DNA from: Merluccius polli
Lineage: Eukaryota; Chordata; Actinopteri; Gadiformes; Merlucciidae
Assembly: GCA_030340625.1 (NCBI GenBank)
Contig: JAOPHQ010005179.1
Span: 57,742-121,741 of the forward strand
Direction of reading: 5' to 3'
Length of the DNA: 64,000 nucleotides
Both the position numbers and the translations under genes were made by a program. Shown here piece after piece: positions 11,801 to 25,330 of the stretch. The notes below the pieces were generated by a model. The model had not been told where the DNA came from, did not search any database, and saw only the letters and a list, made by a program, of their open reading frames with translations. Numbering within the stretch: the first letter of the stretch is position 1; each line of letters opens with the position of its first letter.

Positions 11801-14800
11801 GGTAGATCCGGGCTTGACAGGAGCACGCAAAATTGTAAAAAAACTTAATCCATCATTCAATCTCTATGGACTAAATTCTCGCTTGTTCACCGGCGAGCGG
11901 CAAGCGCTCTGAGACCAAGTCGCGGGGGCCCCCTAGCGGCTCGGAGCTCCAAGCATTTGCCTGCCTTGCCTGTTGGCAAGCTGCGCCCCTGCCTGCAACT
12001 TCAACTTCAACTAGTCGCATGGAGCGTTTTAAAAGAAGAATGCAGAAATTACGATCTCACCACCAGATGCGTGAAAATAGATATGCTACAGCCCAGGTAA
12101 GCAATTTCCTTTTATTTGCATTAGTATAATTAAAATGCGCGACATGAGGGTCAAAACCCGGGAAAACGGTTCCGACGTGAATGTACATCACGGTCAAAAT
12201 CTATGCCATTTTATCACTGTTCCTGAAATAAGTCCCCAATTTAGTGAAAAAAGGGGTAAAATCCTATGTTTTTGCAATTCTCCCCAAAGCACGTTCTTTT
12301 CATAAGTGGCGGCGCGGTTTGTGTGGGCGTGTGGAGCTCTGTCTGGGCAGCGGTTGACTGTAGCGTTCGAGAGAAAGTTGAGCTTTACGGACACTTATTG
12401 TATAACGCTACGGTGTGTGTGGATAGTGAAGCTCCGTCTGAGCAGCAATTTATTTAATGTCCGCGTCCGAGGGTTAGGCTTCCCGGACACCTATAGTACA
12501 CTCGAGTTGAGGGGAGATGAGGGGGGATGGCATCCCCCTTTGGAATTAAAATGATCAAAATCATCCCCCTTCTGAAACAGCCATCCCCAAGCGTGCCTGC
12601 GTGCTTGCGCAAATAGCCAATATCATGCCTTCACGAGCTCTCGTTCCACACCGTAAGAGACAGACGCTGGTAGCGTGAAGCTGTGCATCTCAGACATCGC
12701 TTCCGCAGGAAACTCTCCTGTTTTCTCCTTTCATTCCAACCCGTGACCAACGCTAGTCTCCGTTCTCTGCCGAACGCATTTAAAAAATAATAATAATAAG
12801 AATCCGTTTTTAAAATCCTTAAATGTCTCCGTGTCGTGTGATGCAGCCGATCAGCAGCGTTTTTTTGGGATTATTTTATCCCGAAAAATATATAATAATA
12901 TAATAATAATAAAAATAATAATAATTATCACACCGTTGGTCTCCCACCATATGCGCTGTCATCAGCACAAATGGTCTGTCCCTAAAAGTTAAAATCCACC
13001 ATCCCCCCTGTCTTTTTTTACAACTCGACCACTGATAACGCTACGGTGTGTGGCGGATTTCATATAGGCCTACAACAGCGCTTATTATAACGCTCATACA
13101 CAACGACGGTACAAAAATGTACATGCCATGATTGCATTACCAATACTGATAGAGTATAAATTTATAAATTATAACTGGTGTTGTTGATCTGAAAACTTTT
13201 GAAAGCCAGATTTTAGCAGCTTGCAAGATATTGTAAAGTTCACGTTACCAGTGTTAACGTTACCAGTGCTAACGTTAAATTCGCATATAGGGATGTTGGG
13301 TGCATTGGTAAGCTAGCTATAAAGTTAAAGCCAAATTAAACAGTTATCATTGCCCTTAATTTTCTCGTCAAACTCCGATAGTGGAAAAAGTCAAGTTGTC
13401 GCAAAATAAACACTCGTTTGACTTTCATTTGCTGCTGGTGTTTGGTATGTTTAATATCCTTGTTTAGGCCTATTTTTGGAAATCAGACTGTAATTAACAT
13501 GATTTATGGATGGGTTATATGTAAAATAAAGAAATTATCTAATAAATCCTTGTAGGTGGACTTGCCTCATGAGACGGCGTTATGCAGCCACAGTGGAACC
13601 ATTGCAGACCACAACCCCTCATCAACACCACCAACATCAATTAAAGACAAAGACTACCACCCCTCATCAACACCACCAACGTCAAATGAAGACCAAGACT
13701 ACCACCCCTTATCAACACCACCAACATCAAGTGAAGACCAAGACTACCACCCCTCATCAACACCACCAACATCAATTGAAGACAAAGGCTACCACCCCTC
13801 ATCAACACTACCAACATCAACTGAAGACCAAGACTACCACCCCTCATCAACACTACCAACATCAAGTGAAGACCAAGACTACCACCCCTCATCAACACCA
13901 CCAACATCAATTGAAGACAAAGACTACCACCCCTCATCAACACCACCAACATCAATTGAAGACAAAGACTACCACCCCTCATCAACACCACCAACATCAA
14001 TTGAAGACAAAGACTACCACCCCTCATCAACACCACCAACATCAATTAAAGACAAAGACGACCACCCCTCATCAACACTACCAACATCAAGTGAAGACCA
14101 AGACTACCACCCCTCATCAACACTACCAACATCAAGTGAAGACCAAGACTACCACCCCTCATCAACACTACCAACATCAAGTGAAGACCAAGACTACCAC
14201 CCCTCATCAACACCACCAACATCAATTGAAGACAAAGACTACCACCCCTCAATACCATCGTCCACTGAAAGAGAGAGTGTCTCAGAGAATGACCATATTC
14301 ACGCTTCATCGAGTGAACATGAGGTCCTGGAAGCTGAAACAAAAGCAAAGTCAGAATTAAAAGTAAAAAGGAAGCTGCAAGGTGATAAAAAGAGGCCACA
14401 AGTTACTATTAAAACAAGCCAAACAACTGATGGTAAAAGGCCCTGGGATAAAGCCCATTACTGTTTGTATTGTTCAAAGTCCAATTTGAAGATGGCAAGA
14501 CATTTACAAAGACAACACAGTGATGAAACTGATGTTGCCCATGCCTTTAGCTTCCTACCTGGCTCCAAACAAAGGAAGACACTTTTGGACTCCCTTCGCA
14601 ATAAGGGAGACTGGCAACATAATATTAAGGTCTTAGAAGAAGGAAATGGGGAGATAGTGACATGGAGACAGCCCACTGAGAAGGCTTCTGTACAGGACTA
14701 CCTACCATGTGAACACTGTTATGCAATGTTCAAGAGGACTAAACTCTGGAGACATGGGAAGTCATGTAGAGATAGGAATCGGGAAATGGAGAAAGGCAAA

Positions 14801-17004
14801 AGAAGAAGAGTACAAAAAGCTTCCTCACAACTTCTTCCAATCATTGAATCAGGAGATGGAATTCAAAAGGTTATTCATAGTATGTTGCAAGATAATGTAA
14901 CCTCTCACATCAGAAGTGATGAGATGATATGTACATATGGAGATGCATTATTTGCAAGAAAGGGCCATGAACAATCTCAACATGGATACATTGCACAAAA
15001 GATGAGAGAACTGGGACGGTTTGTGTTGGATGCAAAGAAGATTGACAAGTGTGTGAAAAGTCTAAAAGATATATGTGATCCAACAAAGTTTGACCTGGCA
15101 GTAAAAGCAGCCAGGAGGGTGTCAAACTACAGAGCAGAAACCAACGAATATGGAAAGCCATCTACTGCTGTCAAAATTGGATTCTCTCTCAAAGGGGCAA
15201 CAGAAGCCTGGATTGGACATTGTTTGATGAAGTCAGATGTTTTAACTGAGAAGAGGGCCAAGAAGTTTAAGCAGCTGCTAGATAACTCTTGGTCCACTTT
15301 TGTGTCAGCCAATGCTCACAGCACAATGGAACAACGGAGGTGGAACAAAGAAGACGGTGTACCTTTGACAAAGGACATTGTTACTCTGCAGAACTACCTG
15401 AGGAAAATTGAGGATGAGGCAAAGGCGGAGTTGAGAGAGTGTGCGAGCACCACAGCATACAAAAAGTTAACTGAGAGCCTTCTTGCACAAATAATAGTAT
15501 TTAATAAGAGGCGTGAAGGAGAAGCATCACGCTTAACCTTGGAGACATATCTAAAAGCCGACACTGGCCCTGTGAATAAGGACATATATGAAACCCTATC
15601 AGCAGTGGAAAAACAACTGAGCCACAGGCTGACACGGATAGTGACATGTGGAAAGAGAGGTAGAAAAGTGCCCATTCTCCTTCTTGAGCGCACAAAAACC
15701 TCTCTTGACTTCATGATTGAAAAACGGAAGGAAGTTGGCGTAATTGATGACAACCCATTTCTGTTTGCCAGGATCGGAACAGAAGCTAATATTCGTGGGT
15801 CTGACTGTCTTCGGAAATATGCTGAAGAGAGCAAGGCAAGCAACCCAGAACTCCTTAGGTCAACAAAACTAAGAAAGCATGTTGCTACCTTATGCCAGCT
15901 TCTGGACCTTGATAATCAAGAACTGGAACAAGTAGCTCGTTTTATGGGACATGACATAAGAGTCCATTGCGATTATTACCGCCAAACTGACAAAACATTT
16001 CAGGTGGCCAAGATTGGGAAACTACTGTTTGCAATGGAGCATGGAGCAGGGTCGCTTAAAGGGAAGAATCTGAAGACACTGGACTCTGTGGTCGTTGGTA
16101 TGTACATTTATATTGATAATGTTTCATTGTACTGTTTTATTCTACTTATTTTAATCAGTATATTTGTTTTTGGTATATGTATATACTGTATTTTGCAATT
16201 AACACACACCACACTGTTAGTTTTTGTAACTTATCTTCGTCTTTTTTGTGATTTATAAAGGACATGAAGCCACCTCAACCAAAGGCTTGAGAGGAGTCAA
16301 AGAGAGAGGGACATCAGATGTACACAGACGACTGGAAGCTAATGATGGTAAGTAATATACAGTATATCATGATAATGTTAATATAATAAATTCCTTCTTA
16401 GGCCCTTTGAACTCACAGTTGAAATTCATATTGTAACAACTAATTTGGTTGACAATACCTCAGGCTTAAAGCTTTAATACACCTTTATTTGAAGTAGTCT
16501 ATAAAAGTAGTCTATAAAAATTGCTTAGGAAACTCAAAGACATTATGTTAGAGGCAGTCTAGATGTGGGAAAGTAGCCTAATGCTGCGTTCCAGACAAAG
16601 TTGGTGGTCAAATTTCTAGGGCTGGACCCGAATATTCGACTATTCGGATATTCGTTTGTTGGGTAGGTATTCGGTTTTCAATTTTGGGATTCGGATATTC
16701 GTTTTGTTTTTTTTGTTTTTTTCGAAATGTAGGCTATCACTAAAGGCGAACCGCAAAATACATTTTGTCAGCACATTCTTGTACTATATTTATACTTGAC
16801 TGTTAAGATGTGGAAATATATACCATCTCAGCTTGGGCGCGTGACATCACTCACAGCAGTGAACGTACAGGCTTCAGTTCACCTTGGCCGTTAAAGGGAA
16901 GACAAAATGCCGAAGACCTCAGCTGTGTGGGAACTAGGGATGGGCATAATTAATCGATGATCGATCATTGATCGTTAAGAAATGTGTCGGTCCAGGACTG
17001 TCGC

Positions 17005-17038
<34 letters not shown>

Positions 17039-17612
17039 TCAACAATCCCGCCCACCCCCCATCAACAATCGCGCACCTCAGCTTTTATCCGCCGTTTAAA
17101 CAGTAACGTTACACATGATAAAAACGTGCACTTACTTTGCTTGGAAAATAGTTGCAACTGATCCGAATAGTACCAAACCTCACACCAAACCTTTTGCAAA
17201 AAGTTTTTTTTTTTTTTTTTGCCCCTTCCCCCCCGAATATTCGAATATTCGCTGTCGATTACTACCGAAGCTCCGGAGCCCAAAATATGGTATTCGGGAC
17301 AGCCCTACAAATTTCCCAGTTGAATTTCCAATTTCCGACCTCCAAGCGTTCCAGGTGGAGGCCATTGCCATTGTTGTGTTATGTCAGACAACTGATTCCC
17401 TGTGAAGTCGGGGTACGCAGCATAAGTCTCCACTGCTATACTAATATGTTAGATAGGCAAGAAAAGGTAGTCTTTCCAAACAGTGAGCATGACTGGGGCT
17501 TAAGGTTTCTCTGTACTAATGTATGCTTTTTTATCAGATGGAGAACAGCCACACCTGTCAACCACAAGCTCACCTGTCGAGAGGCCAAAGAAGACTGTAA
17601 CTAAGAGAAGGC

Positions 17613-17651
<39 letters not shown>

Positions 17652-20600
17652 GGAGTGATGATGATGGGTGTAAGTCCAGACATTGTAAACACAAGTAATG
17701 TTCTCAGTCTGAGGTCAGGACTGTTTCATTGTACTATTGTCATCCTTCTCAGATGAAGATTTTGGTACTTCACTCTACTAAAACATCGTCTTTCACAGAT
17801 GGAGAGGTGCGACAACAGACCGCCAGAAGACCACCTATTCAGAGACAAAAGAAGACTGCAACTAACAGAGGACGTAATGATGATGGTAAGATATATTGTC
17901 TTCAGAAAATCCTCTTACAGAAATACAAGTGGTACTGACAAAGCACAAGCAAAGTCACTGGGACTAGGTGATTGATTGGACTACGTGTTTGCAATGGTGT
18001 TGCAGGGTCATTACTAAAGTGTTATTACTAAGGTGTTCTTTGTGATTACTAAGTTGTTTCAAGGTGGGTGCGTTGGTGTTGCTAGGTCGGTAGTTTGTTT
18101 CTAGGTGGTTACTTAAGTGTACCTAGAATTATAAGAGGATGGGCCAGTGTAAGAAGTGGCGTTGTCTCCAAGTGCAGAATACCTTCCTGTGAATGTTGGG
18201 GCGGTGACCCATCCTCTGCTAATTCTAGAAGTTTTTGAAAGAGTTGGTTATTGAAGCTGTAGTTGTCATAGTAGTACTTGCAAAAGTTGAAGAAACAGAC
18301 TTGGCAGCAGTTGTATAATCAGTGGCTGTGTTGGACCCTGATATTCCACTAATAATGGGAATAATCAGATCAATCCTCTCTGGTTGGAATAAATGTAGTC
18401 TTTCTGCGCATGTTTGCTTCCCGTGGGGGGTAACGTGACAATCACCTGCTCTGCGGAATTCTGCGGCTGCTTCCTGCGCTCTGCTGCTCTGAACTTCATG
18501 AGGTTCGGTCTGCTCCGTGCCTCAGGGCGGTGCGCCCTGCGCTTTGGTTTACAGGTGTAGGAAAACTGCTGATTTTCAACCTTATTTCTATCTATCCGAG
18601 TTAGGTTCTGTGTCTCTGGCGCAGCTATTGTTTCTATTGTGATATGTCAGGTTTGTCTTTACTGTATATTTGGTTTTATTCCATGGTTAATATTTTGCCA
18701 CAAGCACTTTTTGTACAATTCCCCTGTCGGAGAGGAGCTGGGGCGGCAGTAGAATTAAGGTGGTGGTTCTGTCTTCTTATTAGTTCATGAGCATAATAAC
18801 AGAGTTTGTCCATAAAAAGATCCCGGGGTCACGGCATCTTTCCTATCGCAACACAACGCAGAAGCCCACCGCTACACTTGCTGTAAAGTTATACTCTGAT
18901 TAAATGCACGTCTTATCCGATCACTTTATTTAGTGTCCATGCAAACAGTTCAGTTGGAATTTCTAATCAGAATGATTTCATTCAGATTGAAGAAATATCA
19001 TCCGTGTAACCGCAGCTACTGATAGAAGTAGTAGAAGTATTTTCAGCAGCGGCGGTAGAATTTACAGTAACATTTTTAAATCTCCTTTTCAATAATTAGG
19101 AACTCAGTGTAGTCCCTCATGTCTGTTATGTTTTTGCAACTATATTTTAAATCACATTTAAGAAATGTATATTTGCTTCATGCATCATGTGGAGATTAAG
19201 CCAAGACAGCAGATTTGCACACTTAATATTGCACACTTGCAAAATAAAGTCAAAGAATTGTGACAATTCGTTTTTTCAGTAGAACATGTACATACATGTA
19301 CATGAATGTCTACTGGGAGTTCCCCATTTTTTAAAAGGAGATTGATTACACTTATCGAAGGCCTGAACAATTAACCGGCCAGGTTAATTGTTTAAGCCTC
19401 ATGGAAAAAAACTTTAGATTATTGTAATCAACATTTTCAAGGTCAGAGTTTAAAAATGGTAAACCTATCCTCTAATCAACCACTTTGTTTTCTGATTCAT
19501 AGATGCTCCAAAAACACAATTAAGGAGACGCTGGACTGACCAGGAGAGGACTGCAGTCGAGCGAAGCATGGCCAAATTCATCACGCTAAAGAGGGTGCCA
19601 GGAAAGACAGACTGCATGCTTTGTATTGGGAAAGAGTCTCCAGTCCTTAGCAATCGAACATGGAAAGATGTTAAATATTATATCCACAATGCAATAGTTA
19701 AAATCCAGAAAAAGCTGAGCCTACGAGCAAGGCAGCACAGCCATTAGGAGGAGGTAGGGTGAATGGGAAAGAGGGATGGAGGGAGATAGAAGAAGCAGGA
19801 AATTGGGATGAGAGGAAGACATGCTAAGAAAGAATGGTGGAGAGAGAGAGAGACAGGGAGAGACAGGTAGAAAAAGAGAGAGACAGGTAGAGGGAGGCAG
19901 GTAGAAAAAGAGGTAGATGGAAGTAGAAAAACAGAGAGACAGGTAGAAAGAGAGAGAGACAGGTAGAAAGAGAGAGAGACAGGTAGAAAAAGAGAAGGAG
20001 ACAGGTAGAAAAAGAGGGAGAGAGACCGGTAAAAAAGAGGGAGAGAGACAGGTAGAAAAGAGAGAGACAGGTAGAAGAGAGTGTTGAGTGTTCAATATTG
20101 TCTGTATTTTTTTCTTGTATCTGTATTTAGGATATAGGTACTATATTAAAATGATTATATATGCCAGGTGTGTGCACTACTGTTAATTCTTGTACTCAAA
20201 AATTATTTTGTTGCCAAGATATTCAGCTGGGCATCCAGCTCAGAGCTGGGAACTCCAGTGGCTCTGGAGGGAGAGGTTGAGGCTACCAGTTGGCGCTGCT
20301 GGAGGACGCTGCTGCTAGATGCTGTTCAGTTGGCTGCCCTCTTCCAGTATGCTGACTGGCTTGCCCTCCTGTGTTCCCTGTGCCGGAAGAGAAGCCCTGC
20401 ATTGGGTGCCATTGTAATGGTTAATCTTGCTACAGGCCACATAAGTGCCTTTTTTTGGGGCCCTCCGACACAGTCACAGGGTAGAGATGGTGATGCATAT
20501 ATTTTATAACAGGGAGTTGGCAAGATGTTTACAAGCTAGAGAGCAGATGGAATTCTGACATTTGATGGCCAATTATCCTGTCCATTGATTACACCAGAGG

Positions 20601-23600
20601 CGGGGCCGGGTCTGGCCTACCTGATGGACACCAGGTACTCAGCCACCCCCTGCTCCTGGGTCTGATCAGCTTGATCCAGGGCAGGTGCGGCTGCTTGAAT
20701 CAGCCATCCCCGCACCACAAAAGGTCTAAATAATTTCACATCCTAACCATATTCCAGATATTTTCTTAAAACCGTAACACTTAAGACCAAGAGCCATATA
20801 TTTCAAGTAAAACAATGTTTTTTTTAATCAATAGTTCATGAGAAAAATGACTGAGGTTTGAACCAGATCTGTTGCTATGCTAACAGTCCTGGTGTGGGCC
20901 TCAATGTCAATGCTGCATTGTATGAAAAACATCTAAAAAAATACTAATTATTGTGTTTTTGTAGATGGAATTAGTAATGTCACACATTACTGTTTTTCTA
21001 ATATTTTAAGAAAATGAATCATAATATTCCCTGGTTTGCTTATTCACTACTAAATATTTGGCAATAAAATATCAAAAGTAGCTCAATAAACCCAGATTGA
21101 GTATAGTTAAATTATTCAATAAAAACACAAACTGCTTGGTCCTCAGTCTGTTGGTTAAAAACCTTTTCTTAAAAGGTCTCATTTCATCGTTTTTTCGTTA
21201 ATTTTGTGGTCTCTAGTATTAATGAATGCCCTGTGAGCCGGTTCTGGTGAAAACAATGCTCTGGTGCGCCTGTTTCAGGCTGTTCTAGTTTGGAGGAGGA
21301 GGTGGGCGGGAAGAACGAGAGGTTTTCGGCTCTTACTCATGAATATTCATGACATTTAAATTACACTGAAAAAAGTTTTTAGTTCAACCAATTAAAAAAT
21401 TTTAGGGTAACAGTTCACATCTATATTGTATAAGTTGAGCCAATGAAAAAATAAAACTTGTCTCAAACTGTATTTTCTATGTCCATGGAAACTATATTTT
21501 AAGACTTGGCCAAAATCATATTTTCTTGTTAAAAGGAAGCCAATTAATTTAAATTTAATGTTTTATCTAAACAAAAATATATAGATTTTATCAAACAATT
21601 GTTTATCATTTAATAAATACAACTAAATAGAAATTATTTGTTTTATCCAATCAAAGAGATATATATTTTATCAAACAAATATTTATTATTTCAGAAATAC
21701 AACCAAATAGAAATTATTTGCTTTATCCAATCAAAAATATATATATTTTATGAAACAAATATTTATCATTTAAAATATAAAACTAAATAGAAATTATTTG
21801 TTAATAAAAAATATATACATCAATAATTCTGATGACACATTGATATCAATTAACTAACTTATTAAAATTATAAAACATTACATTTTACAGGGTATCTGCA
21901 TGGTTGTAATTTAACACTTGAGAAATGGAATTCAAAAACAGTCAAAACCCTGATTTAAATTAACAGTGTTCCAAGTTACTAACGTTGGGATGCCAAATCT
22001 GGCTGAAATGTAAAATCGTCCTGATTTAACCACAGTGTACATTTGCAAGACATCAACGGTGGGATGCCAAACCTGGCTGAAGTGTAAAATCCTCCTGATT
22101 TAACCAAACAGTGTACAATTGCAAGACATCAACGGTGGGATGCCAAACCTGGCTGAAGTGTAAAATCCTCCTGATTTAACCAAACAGTGTACAATCCCAA
22201 GACATTAACGGTGAGATGCCAAACCTGGCTGAAATGTAAAATCCGTCAGTCAAGTCAGTCAGTCAGTCAAGTCTCAAGTTAGTCAAGTCAGTCAAGTCTC
22301 AAGTTAGTCAGTCGTCAGTCAAGTCTCAAGTCAGTCAGTCAGTCAAGTCTCAAGTCAGTCAGTCAGTCAAGTCTCAAGTCAGTCAGTCAGCTCTCAAATT
22401 AGTCACACCACATATGTATGCCAGCTAGTCAGCTGCAAAAGCAAACACTACTACTGAATAATGCTACTTTACTTGCTACTGTTACGATGCAACTAAGCTG
22501 TACTGTATAGCTGGTCATAGAGCTTCTTGACCTTGGTGGTCATGCCTTTCGGGTCCAGCTCCATGAGGACTTTCTGGATATATTCAAAAGTCTGTTTCAA
22601 TGTCTTTGGATATTCCATATTGAGAACATAAAGGAGCCCCATGAGAATGGCGACAGCATTTGCGACAGACGGCAACTCGTTCACAACCTCTTGTCCCTCA
22701 AGTATAATGCCAATGTCTTTGGGTGCAGCTTGTGCATCTCTGATGATGTAGATTGCCATGGTTGCCCCCTGAAGAATGTGTTCAGCCTCTTCCTTCTCCG
22801 ACACCTGGAAGAGAACAGAACGAACAGTAAAGAACATACAGTGCATTCGTAAAGTATTCAGACACCTTCACACCCCCCAAAGTTGCGAGTACTCACAAAC
22901 GTGGCACTTCAAATGTGAGATCTCTTCTGTTGAGGATTGCTGAGAAAAGTGGTTTGTAGAAAGATGCTTCTTTAAAGCATTCCATGTTTTACATGAAAAT
23001 GGACAGTTTTCATATAGACAGAGATAAGGATGGTGCCTTCCATAATGTTGATGATCTAGTCTATAATGCTTAAGCAATTCAGATCTTCTGGTACATGAAT
23101 AGTCACAGTCCTTGCACCTCCACATTCATCAGATACCTGAGGAAACAAAAGAAGAAAAAAAAATTGAGGGACATGCGAACCCCCAAACAAGTGAGAGTCT
23201 CCAAACAACTGTTCTAGGGCGTTTGTCTGTCTCTCTGCTTCTATCTCTGTCCTACCTTAACAGCAGCGATGATAAGGTCGTGGCTGAAGAGATCTTTCCA
23301 CCGATGATAGAGGAATGCGATGATATCCTAGCTAGAGTGAGTGAGGAAGAGAGGGAGACAGTTTGATTATCTCATTCTTTGTAAACATAACCAATTTAAA
23401 TATTCAAATCAATGACATATTATGATTTAACTTTAATGCAAACAATGTACTGTTGGAGACCTGTGTGGACACCCGTATGGAGACGTGTGTGTGTGTGTTA
23501 AGGCTGAAGTTACCTAACTATCTGTTTAATCTATGTTCGTAGTACAACCCTCTGGTAACGTTAGCAATGTTTCTCATACATAGGCTTTACCTGGGCACCT

Positions 23601-23930
23601 GTCTGACTTTAACTCTGTTTATTTTAATTAATGTCTGTGTAAAATTAGGTTTCAAAATCATGAAAATAAAAAAAACAGTATTCTCTGCTCTAGGCGCTAA
23701 AAAGCAACTGAACAGCCTGGAAAAGAAACTGAACCGCCTGGTTCATGCTGAACTCCCTTATAAAAGTACACAATTTAAAACAGGTCTTGTTTGAGTAGTC
23801 TTAGGGACAAGCAACATGGATGATATTTATAAAAAAAATATCATTTTGTTGTTATAATTCGGCACCTATTTTGTAGGCAAATGTGGACTTATTTCAGTAA
23901 AAAAAAAATACTTAAATGACCATGATGACT

Positions 23931-23971
<41 letters not shown>

Positions 23972-25299
23972 TAAATAAATATATAATAAAATATAATTAA
24001 CTACCCACAAGAATTAACATATGAATAAGTATATGAAATTATGTTTAAAGTCATGAAACAATAAGCAGTATCATCTGCTCTGAAATGCTGGAGGTGTGTG
24101 TAACTTAAATGACCAGTTACCAGGCGATCCATCACAATCATCGTTGCGTTAATTTGACGGTTTTTTCCAATGGAGTTCAGTATTGACGTTACTCACGTGA
24201 AAGGAAATTCACATCAAACTATCAAACTAGAGGGGTATTCCATCAAAGTCGCTAACGAAAGCGGCGATTAGTTGATTAAGCCTGGTTAGAACTAGCGCCA
24301 ACTTCCACTTGAGGCTAAAGCCGTTCCATCAACGCAGTTCAGCCGCGCCTTGCTCAGGTTAGTTCAAGCCAGGCTAACGTTATCCTGGATTACGCGCGTT
24401 CACGAGATATGTAACCAGCCCATAACCGTGAATGTCGAATCATGGATCAAATGTCCGAAAGGGACCGAGCGGGATATTTTCCAGCGGCTTGCCATACTTG
24501 TGGAGGTCTATGAGGAGTACACGCATATAATAACTCAAAAAGGGAACACCGTAACCATTAATAGAAACAGAGGCTGCCTGACACAAAAATCGGCGATTAC
24601 TAGAGAAATCAAATATCTTTTCATGCCATTTATTTTCCATTTCTTTGAATATTCTTAATTAGGAAATTAATAAAATTAATAAAGGGAATTACAAAATGAA
24701 GCCAACGCCAAGAATACTACGCATTAGGGCCCTTACATAGTCAACGCATCGGTACGCATACGCGTCCGCAAGGCTACGCATCGCTACGCTTCGGCCGCCA
24801 TTATGCGGCGATGCGTAGCAAAACGTGTCGTCCCAATTTTTGATACGCGACGCGCCGATCCATGCAATACTATGCGTTGTCGGCGGGGGCGCGATACTGC
24901 AAATATTGTACATTACAATATTTACAGTAGAATATTTGAATAAAATGGCGGGCGAAGAGGAGAAATTGTGCGAGCAAATACGTGTTTATCAGCATTTGTA
25001 TGATAGTTCGACACAATTGCACTCCAACAGGAATGCTTTGGAGAATGCATGGAGGGAGGTTGCAATAGCAATGGGAAAAACTGTAAAACAGGTAAAAACG
25101 GACTGGAAAGCTGTCCGGGACAAATATGCAAGAGCGCATAAAAAGTGGAAGGTAGCGTGCAGAAGTGGTGCAGGTGCAGTAACGTTCGGCTACCCCAAAA
25201 TCTTGACCCAGCTTAGCTGGTTGAGCGAGTTCATAAGGCACAGGAGGACCGACTCAAATTTTCCGGTATGTAGGCATAATCAACGTGTGTGTGTGTGTC

Positions 25300-25330
<31 letters not shown>

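Noticed and set aside
20168..20509. 113-codon frame after the recombinase-like gene
   Set aside because: No recognisable domain, no splice context, overlapped by another frame on the other strand; probably chance.
24350..24658. 102-codon frame next to the Harbinger element
   Set aside because: Lies in repeat-like DNA (ggctaaagccgttccatcaa) and I recognise no family; not enough to call a gene.
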